Shown: positions 27,943 through 38,723 of the stretch, piece by piece
Numbering within the stretch: position 1 is the stretch's first letter
Layout: the number at the start of each line of letters is the position of its first letter
Source: Vibrio sinus
GTDB taxonomy: Bacteria; Pseudomonadota; Gammaproteobacteria; Enterobacterales; Vibrionaceae
Reading direction: 5' to 3'
NCBI RefSeq assembly: GCF_023634645.1
Contig: NZ_JAMKMR010000015.1
Span: forward strand, 29,565 to 93,564
Length of the DNA: 64,000 nucleotides
Program-made: the position numbers and the translations under genes
The notes under the pieces: model-generated
Told to the model about the DNA's origin: nothing
The model's database searches: none
Seen by the model: only the letters and a program-made list of their open reading frames with translations

Positions 27943-29834
27943 TACTTCTTTACCTCGTTTTTCTCGCCAACTAGGGCGTAATCAAGAACTTTTCGAACAA
28001 AGGAGCCCCCTTGGCTAGAGCCACCCCCGGCGTTTTCAAGCACAACGGTGACAATAAAGCGGGGGTTGTTATAAGGGGCAAAAGCGGTAAATAAAGCGTG
28101 ATCTCTTAAGTGCTCAGCAATTTCTTCCGCATTGTAGTCTTGGCCTTCGCTCAAACCGAAGACTTGTGCCGTGCCGGACTTTCCTCCACTAATGTATTTG
28201 GTATTTTTGAAATAGTGCCGGGCAGTACCTGTTTTACCGTTGTTCACCAACCTCATGCCATCCAAAGTTAGGTTCCAGAAACGTTCAGGTACGTTGTTAA
28301 TTGAGTTCGGAGAACTCGGGTAATTTTTTAGGATCTGATTGTCGAAACTGTCTCCACTATTGATGGTAGCACGAAGCAAATGTGGCGAAATGACTTTACC
28401 GTGATTGACGAGGACAGAGGTCGCCTTGGCGATTTGAATGGGCGTTGCCGTCCAGTAGCCTTGGCCAATCCCAACAGGAATCGTATCACCTTCATACCAA
28501 GGTGTTTTATGGCGTAAGCGCTTCCACTCTCTCGTTGGCATGTTGGCCTTGCTTTCTTCGTGTATATCTACTCCAGTGTATTCGCCAAAGCCAAACAGTT
28601 TCATCCAGCGCGAAATATCATCGATACCCATATCGTAGGCCACTTGATAAAAGAAGGTATCAACGGATTCCTCAATGGCCTTAGATACGTTGACAACGCC
28701 ATGGCCCCATCGTTTCCAATCTCGGTAGATTTTTTTTGTCTTAGAATTCGGAATACGCCAATACCCTGGGTCGTTACGCGTGGTATTGGGTGTGATGATT
28801 CCTTCTTTTAAAGCGGCAATGGCCATAAAAGGTTTGATGGTGGAAGCCGGCGGATATATCCCCAATGTCGCTCTGTTAACAAGAGGGCGATTTTTATCTT
28901 GCAGTAAATCGCGATAATCTCGGCTCGATATTCCTCGAACAAAGGCGTTTGGATCATAGCTTGGACTTGATACCATGGCCAAAATACCATCGTCTTTGGG
29001 ATCGAGCACAACGGCACTGCCACGTCGCCCTTTAAGGAGCTTATAGACGTACTCTTGAAGCTTAATATCCAGGTTTAAAACGATGTCTTTGCCCGGAATA
29101 GGAGGGACATATTTGAGCCTACGAATGATGCGCCCTCGGCTGTTAACCTCAACTTCTTGATATCCAGCAGTACCATGTAGCAAATCTTCGTAGTAGCGTT
29201 CTATACCGATTTTGCCAATGAAACGAGAGGCTTGATAGTTAGACTCTTTACCTTCGTTGGCCAGGCGTTGCAGATCTCTGTCATTGATGCGGGACACATA
29301 GCCGATGGTATGGGTGAGTACGTCACTATATGGATAAAATCGAGTCAGGCTTGCATTGACTGTTACGCCAGGAAAAGCATGCTGTTTGACTGAAAATATT
29401 GCCACTTGTTCTGGTGTTAAGTGAGTGAGGATAGGTATGGATTTAAATCGCCGAGTTTGTCTGAGCTCTTTTTTGAAGTCTTCAACCTGATCGGGTGTGA
29501 TCACCAAAATCTTACGCAAGCGCGCAATGGTGTCATCCATGTTTTTGACTTCTTCAGGCGTGATTTCGAGATCAAACACAGGCCGGTTTTCGGCTAGAAT
29601 GACCCCGTTTCTATCGTAGATCAGCCCACGAGTTGGCGCGATAGGTACAATTTGAATTCGGTTGTCATTTGAGCGAGTTTGATAGTCTTGAAAGCCTTTG
29701 ACTTGCAAACTATAGAGGTTGACGATGAGTAAACCTAGTAGAAACACGATGCCCAAAAATGCAGCCAATGCGCGAAACTTAAATAGTCGTGCTTCTGCTT
29801 TATAATCCCTTATTTGACTGCGCTTGCGTAACAT
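27942..29834 (-). CDS. mrdA: Penicillin-binding protein 2 (elongasome transpeptidase)
   Basis: A 630-residue class B PBP. It has a short cytoplasmic N-terminus, one membrane helix (about 25-47), the PBP dimerisation domain ([20 protein letters not shown]), then the transpeptidase domain with the SxxK serine in [16 protein letters not shown], SxN in [10 protein letters not shown] (SVD, as in PBP2) and KTG in [10 protein letters not shown]. It crosslinks new wall behind RodA. The start is 6 bp after the rlmH stop. A tandem [23 protein letters not shown] stretch is usual for the family. Confidence 0.96.
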   Translation of the reverse strand: MLRKRSQIRDYKAEARLFKFRALAAFLGIVFLLGLLIVNLYSLQVKGFQDYQTRSNDNRIQIVPIAPTRGLIYDRNGVILAENRPVFDLEITPEEVKNMDDTIARLRKILVITPDQVEDFKKELRQTRRFKSIPILTHLTPEQVAIFSVKQHAFPGVTVNASLTRFYPYSDVLTHTIGYVSRINDRDLQRLANEGKESNYQASRFIGKIGIERYYEDLLHGTAGYQEVEVNSRGRIIRRLKYVPPIPGKDIVLNLDIKLQEYVYKLLKGRRGSAVVLDPKDDGILAMVSSPSYDPNAFVRGISSRDYRDLLQDKNRPLVNRATLGIYPPASTIKPFMAIAALKEGIITPNTTRNDPGYWRIPNSKTKKIYRDWKRWGHGVVNVSKAIEESVDTFFYQVAYDMGIDDISRWMKLFGFGEYTGVDIHEESKANMPTREWKRLRHKTPWYEGDTIPVGIGQGYWTATPIQIAKATSVLVNHGKVISPHLLRATINSGDSFDNQILKNYPSSPNSINNVPERFWNLTLDGMRLVNNGKTGTARHYFKNTKYISGGKSGTAQVFGLSEGQDYNAEEIAEHLRDHALFTAFAPYNNPRFIVTVVLENAGGGSSQGGSFVRKVLDYALVGEKNEVKK

Positions 29835-29840
29835 AAATAC

Positions 29841-30311
29841 TTATTCTCGATGATACGGGTGATTCGCGGTGATACTCCAAGCTCTATAAAGGCTCTCTGC
29901 CATTATCACTCTTACAAGAGGATGAGGAAGAGTCAAAGGTGAGAGTGACCAACTTTGATCTGCCGCAGCTTTACAAGCAGGTGCAAGTCCTTCGGGGCCA
30001 CCAATGAGAATTGAAACGCTGCGAGCATCCAATTTCCATGCTTCTAGCTGCTCGGCTAATTGTTCTGTGTTCCATCGTTTGCCTGGGATGTCGAGGGTAA
30101 CAATTCGATTCCCCTTTGGCACGGCTGCCAACATGGCTTCGCCTTCTTTTTGCAAAATTCTTGCAATGTCGGCGTTTTTGCCTCGCTTTCCAGCGGGAAT
30201 TTCCACCAACTCTAGAGGCATGTCGGCAGGGAAGCGTCGGCGGTATTCTTGAAATCCTTCTTCTACCCACTTGGGCATTTTTGTTCCAACGGCGATGAGC
30301 TGAATTTTCAT
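29841..30311 (-). CDS. rlmH: 23S rRNA (pseudouridine-1915-N3)-methyltransferase
   Basis: A 156-residue SPOUT methyltransferase, length nearly identical to E. coli RlmH (155). The trefoil-knot SAM site is formed by [14 protein letters not shown] and [23 protein letters not shown]; the closing HPYHRE is invariant in the family. It sits one base after rsfS and six before mrdA, all in one operon. Confidence 0.96.
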   Translation of the reverse strand: MKIQLIAVGTKMPKWVEEGFQEYRRRFPADMPLELVEIPAGKRGKNADIARILQKEGEAMLAAVPKGNRIVTLDIPGKRWNTEQLAEQLEAWKLDARSVSILIGGPEGLAPACKAAADQSWSLSPLTLPHPLVRVIMAESLYRAWSITANHPYHRE

Positions 30312-30312
30312 A

Positions 30313-30630
30313 TCAGCCCCAAAGCTTTTCTAGCTGATAGAGTGCTCGCTGTTCATCTTGCATGACATGTAGCATGCTGCTTCCCATATCAACCACCACC
30401 CATTCACCTTCTGCTTCACCGTCAATACCGATGGGCTCCATTCCTGCTTTTTTGATCTCTGATGCAACGTGCTCTGCAATGGAGTTGACGTGACGCTTAG
30501 AAGTGCCAGTGCATATGATCATATAGTCGGTGACGCTGGATTTACCTTGAACGTCAATGGTGATGATGTTTTGTGCTTTCATGTCATCGGCTTTATCGGC
30601 CAAAAACAGGGTAAGTTCGTTTTGTTGCAA
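30313..30630 (-). CDS. rsfS: Ribosome silencing factor RsfS
   Basis: A 105-residue protein that binds L14 on the large subunit and blocks subunit joining in poor growth conditions. The family signatures [33 protein letters not shown] and [16 protein letters not shown] are intact. In E. coli nadD and cobC stand between holA and rsfS; here holA ends only 48 bp upstream and neither gene is present. Confidence 0.95.
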   Translation of the reverse strand: MQQNELTLFLADKADDMKAQNIITIDVQGKSSVTDYMIICTGTSKRHVNSIAEHVASEIKKAGMEPIGIDGEAEGEWVVVDMGSSMLHVMQDEQRALYQLEKLWG

Positions 30631-30678
30631 TGGAAAATCCTTAAATGGTAAAAAGGGATAATATCGTCAAGCAGTATA

Positions 30679-31713
30679 TCATGCTTTTGCGGGTACGAAG
30701 GGGAGGTTATCTGCGTCGGTACAAAGCTGAATGGATAGTTGTTGTAGCCAAGCCCATGCGGAAAAATTGAAATCAGTCTTGGATTGCAGCTCAATGAAAG
30801 CAAGTGTTTTGACAGCTTGGTTTACTTTTGGTTTTGATAATCGAGCTAAGGCAGCGCTATAGAGTGGTTTCTTTGACTGCCATATTTTATGCTGACTAAA
30901 TACTTGGTTAAGATTTGATACTTGCAGCGCTTCTAGCATCTTTGCAAGTAAAACGAGTTCTTTTTGTATGGTGCGTAAAAGGATAACTGGCTCAATGCCT
31001 TCAGCCTGTAGTTGACTTAAGATTTTTTGGCAACGATTGGCTTTTCCTGCCAGCATGGCATCTATCCAATGAAAGGCATTGAAATGGTTGTGGCGACTTA
31101 GCGATGCTCCCAATCGCACCAAATTAAGCTGTCCATCAGGGTAGTTCAGTGCAAGCTTTTCCAAACTCTGAACTAAGGCCGACAGGTTGCCTTCATGCCA
31201 TTGAGACAGCATTTGTATGGCTTCTGCATCGGGTGATAAGCCTAACTTACGGCAACGTAGCTGAACAAATTGAGGCAGGCGACTGACATCTGGTGACAAG
31301 CAAGTCACCCAGCAACCAATGGCATGTAAACTCTTAAACCACTTGCTGTTTTCTTGAGCCTTAGTCAGTTTTCCACCCACGATCACCAAGAGTACGTCTG
31401 GGTTGAGCATCTCTTGCAGTGCTATCAACTCTTTGCTGATTGATGCATTAACGCCAGATTCTGGCAGCAATAACTCGACTACTTTTTTGCCGCCAAATAG
31501 ACTCATCGAGATAAAGCAATCGTGTATCTCTGGCCAATGGGTTGAGTCACTGATGGCAAACTTGAAGTGCTCATCATAACCTTGTTGTTTTGCTTGCTGA
31601 GCAATCACTTGTTGCGATTCGGTGATCAGAAGCGGTTCATTACCAAAGATTAAGAAGACAGGCTCAAGCTGTTTGGCTACATGTTCTACGAGCCTGTCGG
31701 CAAATACTCTCAT
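30679..31713 (-). CDS. holA: DNA polymerase III, delta subunit
   Basis: A 344-residue clamp-loader subunit that opens the beta clamp. The fold is recognised from the N-terminal VFLIFGNEPLLITESQQVI (clamp-binding region), MSLFGGKKVVELLLPE and WHEGNLSALVQSLEKLAL (AAA-like domain), and an alpha-helical C-terminal collar domain. It starts 8 bp after lptE, consistent with the conserved leuS-lptE-holA order. Confidence 0.95.
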   Translation of the reverse strand: MRVFADRLVEHVAKQLEPVFLIFGNEPLLITESQQVIAQQAKQQGYDEHFKFAISDSTHWPEIHDCFISMSLFGGKKVVELLLPESGVNASISKELIALQEMLNPDVLLVIVGGKLTKAQENSKWFKSLHAIGCWVTCLSPDVSRLPQFVQLRCRKLGLSPDAEAIQMLSQWHEGNLSALVQSLEKLALNYPDGQLNLVRLGASLSRHNHFNAFHWIDAMLAGKANRCQKILSQLQAEGIEPVILLRTIQKELVLLAKMLEALQVSNLNQVFSQHKIWQSKKPLYSAALARLSKPKVNQAVKTLAFIELQSKTDFNFSAWAWLQQLSIQLCTDADNLPFVPAKA

Positions 31714-31721
31714 TGACTGAC

Positions 31722-32360
31722 CTACTGAGCCGAAGGTTGAGAGTTTGTCTCACTGGTTGTCGTGGTTTGGCCTTCAGCCTGAATTGCCGAATTGGTCTCG
31801 CTAGCTGGCACAGATTGTGCTGCGTCTTCACCATCATCAGTCAGCGTCATTGAGCCCGCTCTAATATTGGCTTTGAGTCGGGACATTTGAGTGAGGATGC
31901 GCTCCGCTGCGGTCTTTCTCATCTCGTTTTCTAACATGTCGACTTCTACCGATTTCGCTAAAGCGGCTAATGAGTTAGCAAGGTAAGTGCGAGTCACGGT
32001 CGTGGTAAAGACTTTCGAGCCAAGGTCAGGGATTGTTACCTGATAGGAGACAGTTATTTTCAATTGCTGTTCAGCCGTTTGAGTATTTTGGTACAGCGAT
32101 AGCGTTGTGGTTCCGGTGCTTTCACTCATGATATAGAGGTTCGGAATATCTTTTGCTGGTGCTACTAAGTCAACCTTGCTCAAACGCAGTTGGTTTTTCA
32201 CATCGCGAGTCAGCACACTGTATTGGTCATAACTTGTTACGGACATTTTGCTCAGTTCAGCAGGAACAGAGTAATCACCACGCAGGTGAAAACCACAAGC
32301 GGACAGTAAAAGCGCAGAAAATAAGACGGTTACAAATTTAAAATAAGGCTTCAGGCGCAT
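31722..32360 (-). CDS. lptE: LPS-assembly lipoprotein LptE
   Basis: A 212-residue outer-membrane lipoprotein that plugs the LptD barrel. The lipobox is LLLSACGFHLRGDY (Cys22), the family hallmark. The middle region (about 35-165) carries the alternating strands typical of LptE. The last 45 residues are low-complexity, rich in Ser, Thr, Gln and Glu, which is longer and more repetitive than in E. coli. It is separated from leuS by 140 bp that contain two adjacent strong hairpins. Confidence 0.94.
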   Translation of the reverse strand: MRLKPYFKFVTVLFSALLLSACGFHLRGDYSVPAELSKMSVTSYDQYSVLTRDVKNQLRLSKVDLVAPAKDIPNLYIMSESTGTTTLSLYQNTQTAEQQLKITVSYQVTIPDLGSKVFTTTVTRTYLANSLAALAKSVEVDMLENEMRKTAAERILTQMSRLKANIRAGSMTLTDDGEDAAQSVPASETNSAIQAEGQTTTTSETNSQPSAQ

Positions 32361-32388
32361 CAGTAATAGACTCTCTTTATGCTGAACG

Positions 32389-32443
32389 TATTTGTCTTAT
32401 CACTCTTTTGGTAAAGCTTTAGGCAAAAGTGATAAGACAAATA
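32389..32443 (-). repeat. Long inverted repeat in the leuS-lptE gap
   Basis: Left arm 32389-32410 and right arm 32424-32443 are reverse complements over 20 bp, with two extra bases in the left arm (the arms contain TATTTGTCTTATCACT). The 13-base loop contains the palindrome TAAAGCTTTA. It abuts the terminator-like hairpin at 32444-32471. It lies 29 bp from the lptE start, so it would form in the lptE leader. Confidence 0.75.
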
Positions 32444-32471
32444 AACAGGGTGGCTAATTGACCACCCTGTT
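32444..32471 (-). terminator. Probable leuS terminator
   Basis: A perfect 10-bp stem AACAGGGTGG / CCACCCTGTT with an 8-nt loop, followed on the minus strand by TATTTGTCTTATC. The run of U is broken, so termination may be partial. The downstream inverted repeat begins in that same tail. Confidence 0.6.
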
Positions 32472-32500
32472 GGACTATAAAAAATTATATTCGTTCTATA

Positions 32501-35074
32501 TTAGTTCGCAACGATATTCAATAGTTTACCTGGGACGTAAATCACCTTGCGGATAGTTTTTCCATCAGTGAATTTGCGTACGTTTTCGTCGCCAAGGCCA
32601 AGTTCTTCCACTTGTTCTTTAGCGGCATCTGCTGCGACGGTGAGCTTGGCGCGCAGTTTACCGTTTACTTGCACGACGATGAGCTTTTCATCTTCAACTA
32701 AAGCGGCCTCATCGTGTTGTGGCCAGGTTGCGTTGTCGACGTTTTCTTCACCCAATGCATTCCACATCTCAAAACATACATGAGGAGTGATGGGATAAAG
32801 CATTGCAACAATCGCTTTCAAGGCTTCATCGAGAATGGCACGATCTTGCTCATCACTTTGTGGTGCTTTGGCAAGTTTGTTCATTAGCTCCATGATAGCC
32901 GCAATAGCGGTGTTAAAGGTTTGACGACGAGCAACGTCATCAGTGACCTTAGCAATGGTCTTGTGAACATCGCGACGCAGCGATTTTTGCTGTGTAGAAA
33001 GTTTAGCCACATCTAGTGCATTTGTTTCACCTTTGTCTGTGTGCTCTTTTACTAGCTTCCAGACACGTTTTAGGAATCGGTTAGCGCCTTCAACACCTGA
33101 TTCTTGCCACTCAAGTGTCATGTCTGCCGGTGAGGCGAACATCATAAACAGACGAACCGTATCGGCACCGTATTTGTCGACCATTTCTTGTGGGTCGATA
33201 CCATTGTTTTTCGACTTAGACATTTTGATCATGCCTGAGTGCTCAACGTTGCGACCTTGGTTATCTGTTGCTGAACTGATTCGGCCTTTGCCGTCGCGCT
33301 CAACTTTTACGTCTGTTGGTGCAACCCACTCTTTGGTGCCTTTCTCATTGGTGTGGAAGAAAGCATCAGCTAGTACCATGCCTTGGCAAAGCAGCTTCTT
33401 GAATGGTTCGTCTGATGTGACGTAGCCTGCATCACGTAGCAACTTGTGGAAGAATCGAGAATACAAAAGGTGCATACAGGCATGCTCAATACCACCAATG
33501 TATTGATCAACAGGTAGCCAGTAGTTCGCCTTTTCTGGATCTAGGGTGTCATCGGCTTGCGGTGAGCAGTAACGAGCGTAATACCAAGACGACTCCATAA
33601 AGGTATCAAAAGTATCGGTTTCGCGAAGGGCAGGCTCACCGTTGAATGTGGTTTTCGCCCACTCTTTGTCTGCTTTGATTGGGCTAGTAACGCCATCCAT
33701 CACGACATCTTCAGGCAAAATAACAGGCAACTGCTCTGCTGGCACTGGGTGCACTTCACCATCTTCGGTCGTGACCATTGGAATAGGCGCACCCCAATAA
33801 CGCTGGCGAGATACTCCCCAGTCACGTAGACGGAAGTTAACGGTCTTCTTACCTTTACCGAGCGATTCCAGTTTCGCTGCGATAGCATCAAATGCAGCTT
33901 TGAATTCTAATCCGTCAAACTCGCCAGAATTAAACAAGGTCCCTTTTTCTGTGTAGGCCGCCTCAGAGATATCTAATTCACTTCCATCAGCTGGGTTGAT
34001 AACGGGTGTGATATCCAAACCGTATTTAGTGGCAAACTCGTAATCTCGTTGGTCGTGCGCAGGGACTGCCATCACCGCGCCAGTACCGTAGTCCATCAAT
34101 ACGAAGTTCGCGACATAGATAGGCACTTCTTTGCCCGTTAATGGGTGAATGGCTTTGAGGCCAGTATCCATGCCTTTCTTTTCCATTGTAGCGAGCTCAG
34201 CCTCTGCTACCTTGGTGTTCTTGCACTCTTCAATAAAGGCGGCAAGCTCAGGGTTGTTTTGCGCAGCAATTTCTGCCAATGGGTGGCCTGCAGCGATACC
34301 GGTATAAGTCACGCCCATTAGCGTATCTGGGCGGGTGGTGTATACCTCGAGGTCTTTTTGACCCGCTACGGCAAAGCTCAGTTCAACCCCTTCAGAGCGA
34401 CCAATCCAGTTGCGCTGCATGGTTTTCACCATTTCAGGCCAGCCTTCAAGATTATCGAGATCATCTAAAAGCTCTTGCGCATAAGCGGTGATTTTAATGA
34501 ACCATTGTGGGATCTCTTTTTGCTCTACTGGGGTATCACAACGCCAGCAACAGCCATCTTCAACTTGCTCATTGGCCAATACGGTTTGATCGTTCGGACA
34601 CCAGTTTACCGAAGAGGTTTTTTTGTACACTAAACCTTTTTCATACAGCTTAGTGAAAAATTCTTGTTCCCAGCGATAGTATTCAGGAGTACAAGTGGCG
34701 AACTCACGGCTCCAGTCATAGCCAAATCCAAGCAGTTTCAGCTGGTTTTTCATGTACTCAATGTTTTCATAAGTCCATGGCGCAGGCGCAGTATTGTTTT
34801 TGACTGCGGCATTTTCTGCAGGTAAACCAAACGCATCCCAGCCGATCGGCTGCATGACATTTTTACCTTGTAGGCGCTGAAAACGAGAAATGACATCACC
34901 GATAGTGTAATTACGCACATGTCCCATGTGGAGTCGACCACTTGGGTAAGGGAACATAGAGAGACAGTAGAATTTTTCTTTATTTGGGTCTTCACTTACA
35001 ACAAAGGTATTGTTGTTGTCCCAGTGCTGCTGAACTTTCTGTTCAATGTCTTGCGGGTTATATTGGTCTTGCAT
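32501..35074 (-). CDS. leuS: Leucyl-tRNA synthetase
   Basis: An 857-residue class Ia synthetase. The HIGH motif appears as [15 protein letters not shown] (near 47-60) and KMSKS as [14 protein letters not shown] (near 615-628). The CP1 editing domain ([12 protein letters not shown], and the [17 protein letters not shown] segment) and a zinc-binding CPNDQTVL...CWRCD region are intact, so mischarged tRNA can be cleared. It is divergent from ybeL and is the first gene of the leuS-lptE-holA series. Confidence 0.98.
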   Translation of the reverse strand: MQDQYNPQDIEQKVQQHWDNNNTFVVSEDPNKEKFYCLSMFPYPSGRLHMGHVRNYTIGDVISRFQRLQGKNVMQPIGWDAFGLPAENAAVKNNTAPAPWTYENIEYMKNQLKLLGFGYDWSREFATCTPEYYRWEQEFFTKLYEKGLVYKKTSSVNWCPNDQTVLANEQVEDGCCWRCDTPVEQKEIPQWFIKITAYAQELLDDLDNLEGWPEMVKTMQRNWIGRSEGVELSFAVAGQKDLEVYTTRPDTLMGVTYTGIAAGHPLAEIAAQNNPELAAFIEECKNTKVAEAELATMEKKGMDTGLKAIHPLTGKEVPIYVANFVLMDYGTGAVMAVPAHDQRDYEFATKYGLDITPVINPADGSELDISEAAYTEKGTLFNSGEFDGLEFKAAFDAIAAKLESLGKGKKTVNFRLRDWGVSRQRYWGAPIPMVTTEDGEVHPVPAEQLPVILPEDVVMDGVTSPIKADKEWAKTTFNGEPALRETDTFDTFMESSWYYARYCSPQADDTLDPEKANYWLPVDQYIGGIEHACMHLLYSRFFHKLLRDAGYVTSDEPFKKLLCQGMVLADAFFHTNEKGTKEWVAPTDVKVERDGKGRISSATDNQGRNVEHSGMIKMSKSKNNGIDPQEMVDKYGADTVRLFMMFASPADMTLEWQESGVEGANRFLKRVWKLVKEHTDKGETNALDVAKLSTQQKSLRRDVHKTIAKVTDDVARRQTFNTAIAAIMELMNKLAKAPQSDEQDRAILDEALKAIVAMLYPITPHVCFEMWNALGEENVDNATWPQHDEAALVEDEKLIVVQVNGKLRAKLTVAADAAKEQVEELGLGDENVRKFTDGKTIRKVIYVPGKLLNIVAN

Positions 35075-35197
35075 CGATGATATCCGGTTATCTTGGAATT
35101 TGTGAGATCTGTATGGTCACAGATCCATTGATCGACATAGAATACCTAAAGCCGAGGTGCACAACAATAGCCAATCTATCTTGAAGGAGGTTAGTGA

Positions 35198-35668
35198 ATG
35201 CCAAAGCGCAAAGCTGGTTATGAACATATGTTCAAAGAAGTGCTGGAAACACTGAAACATAGCCCTGAAGAGGTGGTAAGAGTGTTGGAAACTTCAGGGA
35301 AGGTAATGCATGCCGCCAACGACATGACGAAAGACGAGCTGGCCTTAATTTCAGCCTACATTAAGTCAGACCTGAAAGAGTTCTCCGACAATTATGAAGA
35401 AGGCAAAAACGGGCCATTTTACCTCATGATTCGAGACTCTATATGGCAAGGCTTACTGGATATCACGGACAGAACAAAAGTCGAGTGGGTGGAATTGTTT
35501 TCAGATTTGGAACATCAGGGGCTTTATGAGGCTGGAGAAATTATTGGTTTAGGTGTGCTAGTTTGTGAAAATTGCGGCCATAAAACAGAATATACTCATC
35601 CCACGGAGATTATTCCTTGCATCAAGTGCGGCAAGAAAGAGTTTAGTCGCCAACTGCTCAAACCCTAA
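35198..35668 (+). CDS. ybeL: YbeL-like zinc-ribbon protein (DUF1451)
   Basis: A 156-residue protein with an alpha-helical N-terminal part and a C-terminal zinc ribbon (CENCGHKTEYTH...CIKCGKKEF). E. coli ybeL occupies the same place beside leuS. The ATG has an excellent ribosome site (AAGGAGG, 7 bp spacing). A terminator follows 9 bp after the stop and is shared with the convergent lnt gene. Function not established. Confidence 0.9.
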   Translation: MPKRKAGYEHMFKEVLETLKHSPEEVVRVLETSGKVMHAANDMTKDELALISAYIKSDLKEFSDNYEEGKNGPFYLMIRDSIWQGLLDITDRTKVEWVELFSDLEHQGLYEAGEIIGLGVLVCENCGHKTEYTHPTEIIPCIKCGKKEFSRQLLKP

Positions 35669-35677
35669 AGCGAAATA

Positions 35678-35701
35678 AACTAGGGCCTCTTGGCCCTAGT
35701 T
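35678..35701. terminator. Terminator between ybeL and lnt
   Basis: A 10-bp stem AACTAGGGCC / GGCCCTAGTT with loop TCTT. It lies between convergent genes and is followed on the plus strand by TCTCTC. On the minus strand it is followed by TATTTCGC, so it may work in both directions. Confidence 0.75.
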
Positions 35702-35720
35702 CTCTCATACGTTTTCAAGG

Positions 35721-37244
35721 CTATTTCTGACTGCGACGTTTACGTTGCCAGCAGATTGATAGCAGCAAACACAGTACAGCCCATGCGTAAAGTGGGTATG
35801 AGCCTAGATACCAATAGGGGGTTTCTCCTTTGGTGGAGGTCACCGTTGCTTTCAACACGCCAACTTCAAAGCTTGGTAACTTAGCCATGATTTGCCCTTT
35901 ATAGTTAGTCACTGCGGTTACGCCATTATTGGTCGAACGAATTAATGGTTTACCCAGTTCTAGCGCTCTCATTTGAGCGATTTGCATGTGTTGCAGTGGT
36001 CCAATTGAATGGCCAAACCAAGCGTCATTAGACATGGTTAAGATAAAGTCGGTCTTACGTGTGACATTTTGTCTGACTTGGTTACCAAATAAAATTTCAT
36101 AACAGAGCGCTGGCGCAAAATAGCGTCCGTTCGCAACAATGTTTGGTTGGATATAAGGACCAGGGCTAAACGAAGACATGGGTAAATCAAAAAACGGCGC
36201 AAGAGGCCTTAGAAGGCTCTCAAACGGCACATATTCACCAAAAGGTAATAGATGATGCTTGTGATAGCGCTTGGCTGGGTCGTAGCGATATGGGCCATAC
36301 GGAGTTTTGCCAATGGTCAAAATACTATTGTAGAATTTACCTGATTGAGTTCGATTGATAACCCCGGTTATCAGCGCTGAGTCGTGTTTTCGAACCGCTT
36401 CATCTAGGCCTTTCAAAAATGGACTGACTTCATACTCAAGGGCTGGAATGGCCGCTTCTGACCAAATGACGATGTCTGACCCCCAATTTTTTTCCGTTAA
36501 ATTGGTGTACTTGTCGATGATTGGCCAACGATTCTGCGGCTGCCACTTACTTGCTTGAGCGATGTCACCTTGGATTAATGCAAAGTGAGTGGCAGTTGAA
36601 GGGGCAGGAGTGACCCAGTTGACACTTTTTAGTCCATATCCCAAGCCAAAGATCACGAATGGGATAAGCAATAAATTCCAGCGTTTAGCTAAAATTGCCA
36701 ACGAGGTTGCACCTGCACAAATTAGGATGGCGAGGGTAATCATTTCAACGCCGCCGATAGGTGCAAATGACGCAAGTGGCGAGCTAATTTGGCTGTAACC
36801 TAACCAAAGCCAAGGGAAACCGGTTAACACCCAGCCGCGTAGCCAATCTGTGACTAACCATAACGCAGGGGCGGCGAGTAAAAAGCGCGACAGCGTGAAG
36901 GCGGGGAAAAATTTATTTAAGCTCCATGCAAAAAGGCCATTATAGATGGCCAAGTAGGCAATCAGTAACCCCATCAAAAATAGATTTGCCGCCAAAGGCA
37001 TACCGCCGAAGGTCGCAATGCTGACATACACCCAGCTAATGCCCGTGGCAAATTGACCTAATCCCCATGCGTAGCCAATAGCGAGCGCTTGCTTGGAGGT
37101 TTGTTTATGCAGGAGCAGGATAAATAATATTGGGCTGATTAAAGCAACTGGCCAAAGATCAAAAGGAGCGAAGGCAAGTGTTGTAGACGCGCCAATAAGT
37201 GCGGCCGCTAGGGGCCGCATCAGGCGAAGAGCAATTTTTTTCAT
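35721..37244 (-). CDS. lnt: Apolipoprotein N-acyltransferase
   Basis: A 507-residue inner-membrane enzyme that adds the third acyl chain to lipoproteins. An N-terminal block of about six helices is followed by a periplasmic nitrilase domain (about 220-480) with the Glu-Lys-Cys triad in [24 protein letters not shown] and [11 protein letters not shown], then a last helix. The length equals the E. coli enzyme within a few residues. It follows corC in the conserved miaB-ybeZ-ybeY-corC-lnt operon. The many lipoproteins in this window (LptE, RlpA, the OM channel) are its substrates. Confidence 0.96.
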   Translation of the reverse strand: MKKIALRLMRPLAAALIGASTTLAFAPFDLWPVALISPILFILLLHKQTSKQALAIGYAWGLGQFATGISWVYVSIATFGGMPLAANLFLMGLLIAYLAIYNGLFAWSLNKFFPAFTLSRFLLAAPALWLVTDWLRGWVLTGFPWLWLGYSQISSPLASFAPIGGVEMITLAILICAGATSLAILAKRWNLLLIPFVIFGLGYGLKSVNWVTPAPSTATHFALIQGDIAQASKWQPQNRWPIIDKYTNLTEKNWGSDIVIWSEAAIPALEYEVSPFLKGLDEAVRKHDSALITGVINRTQSGKFYNSILTIGKTPYGPYRYDPAKRYHKHHLLPFGEYVPFESLLRPLAPFFDLPMSSFSPGPYIQPNIVANGRYFAPALCYEILFGNQVRQNVTRKTDFILTMSNDAWFGHSIGPLQHMQIAQMRALELGKPLIRSTNNGVTAVTNYKGQIMAKLPSFEVGVLKATVTSTKGETPYWYLGSYPLYAWAVLCLLLSICWQRKRRSQK

Positions 37245-37277
37245 TGTGTACGGATCTATGGTCCCAGTTAATTATTT

Positions 37278-38177
37278 CTACTCTCCTGCGGCAGCAGGAA
37301 GAGACACTTCGTCAGGGACTGTAACTTGAAGCTGTACTACCCGTCGATTATCGGCAGCAGTGACCTTAAAGTTGTAATTTTCTATTTCTACCACTTCACC
37401 GCGGGTGGGAAGATGGCCAAATGCGGTCATGACTAAACCGCCAACCGTATCCACTTCGTCATCGCTAAAGTTGGTACTAAAGGTTTCATTGAACTCTTCA
37501 ATCGTTGTTAAGGCTTTGACTGCAAAAGTATGCTTGCTTAACTTACGAATTTCGATTTCTTCCTCATCGTCGAACTCGTCTTCAATTTCACCCACGATTT
37601 CTTCGAGAATATCCTCGATGGTCACAAGCCCAGAAACCCCCCCGAACTCATCTACGACAATCGACATGTGATATCGTTCCTCACGGAACTCTTTTAATAG
37701 TCGATCTACTCGCTTGCTTTCTGGTACGACATCAGCGGAGCGGATAACTTGGCCGATATCAAAATCAGCACAATCAGAGCCGAGATACCTGAGCAGATCT
37801 TTGGCAAGCAGAATGCCTTCGACATGGTCTTTGTCTTCACTGATTACTGGGTATCTTGAGTGTTGGGCATCAGTGATGAGGCTGATGATGCTGTTGAGAT
37901 CGTCGGACTTATCGATGGTGACCATTTGAGAGCGAGGAATCATAATATCGCGTACGCGTTTCTCAGAAATCGCCATGACGCCTTCTAGCATATCGCGCGT
38001 GTCATGATCGATCAGTTCGTTGACTTCTGAGTCTCTAATGACATCGACCAGCTCTTGCCGATCTTTTGGGTCTACTTGAAATAACTGGCCGAGGCGTTCA
38101 AAAAATGACTTCCGACTCGGACCTTCCGATTTTTCCTTTTTCCCCTCGGCGGGCGGGGGAGCATGTTCTTCGTTCAT
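37278..38177 (-). CDS. corC: CorC/HlyC-type CBS-domain protein
   Basis: A 299-residue cytoplasmic protein with two CBS domains ([13 protein letters not shown]..., [15 protein letters not shown] and [21 protein letters not shown]) and a C-terminal CorC/HlyC transporter-associated domain. It was linked to cobalt/magnesium efflux in Salmonella. The N-terminal 25 residues are charged and proline-rich. It lies between ybeY and lnt in the usual order. Confidence 0.94.
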   Translation of the reverse strand: MNEEHAPPPAEGKKEKSEGPSRKSFFERLGQLFQVDPKDRQELVDVIRDSEVNELIDHDTRDMLEGVMAISEKRVRDIMIPRSQMVTIDKSDDLNSIISLITDAQHSRYPVISEDKDHVEGILLAKDLLRYLGSDCADFDIGQVIRSADVVPESKRVDRLLKEFREERYHMSIVVDEFGGVSGLVTIEDILEEIVGEIEDEFDDEEEIEIRKLSKHTFAVKALTTIEEFNETFSTNFSDDEVDTVGGLVMTAFGHLPTRGEVVEIENYNFKVTAADNRRVVQLQVTVPDEVSLPAAAGE

Positions 38178-38253
38178 TGCTTATCTATTAAGTCACGCTA
38201 TCAGACGTGTGATAGCACACATTGGTGGTGTATCGATAAACAACCATCGATCA

Positions 38254-38721
38254 CTACCTCTTTTCAGCCGCGTAGGGGTCATCGAATCCTAGTTGCTGCA
38301 TAATCTCTGTCTCGAGGGACTCCATGTGTTCCGCTTCATCGTCCTCGATATGATCATAACCTAGCAGATGTAGGCTACCATGTACAACCATGTGTGCCCA
38401 ATGAGAGATAAGAGGCTTATCTTGTTGTTTTGATTCGCTTTCAACCACTTGTTTACAAATAACCAAGTCACCTAATAGATCCAGTTCTATGCCTGGCGGT
38501 GATTCAAAAGGAAAAGACAAGACATTGGTAGGCTTGTCCTTTCCGCGGTATTCAAGGTTTAGTTGGTGGCTTTCTTGCGAGTCGACAACACGAATGGTCA
38601 CTTCTGCATTCGGTTGACCATGTTGCAAACTATTGGTGAGCCATTGGTGAAATTGAGACTCGCTGGGCAGATTTGTTTCTTCTTCAACAGCAATTTGTAG
38701 ATCAAGTACAACTGTCATCAT
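38254..38721 (-). CDS. ybeY: Endoribonuclease YbeY
   Basis: A 155-residue metallo-RNase involved in 16S rRNA 3'-end maturation and ribosome quality control. The zinc motif [20 protein letters not shown] is the family signature (three His). NVLSFPFE and LGDLVIC are also conserved. It starts 2 bp after ybeZ (ATG-ATG; either codon could serve). Confidence 0.96.
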   Translation of the reverse strand: MMTVVLDLQIAVEEETNLPSESQFHQWLTNSLQHGQPNAEVTIRVVDSQESHQLNLEYRGKDKPTNVLSFPFESPPGIELDLLGDLVICKQVVESESKQQDKPLISHWAHMVVHGSLHLLGYDHIEDDEAEHMESLETEIMQQLGFDDPYAAEKR

Positions 38722-38723
38722 CT

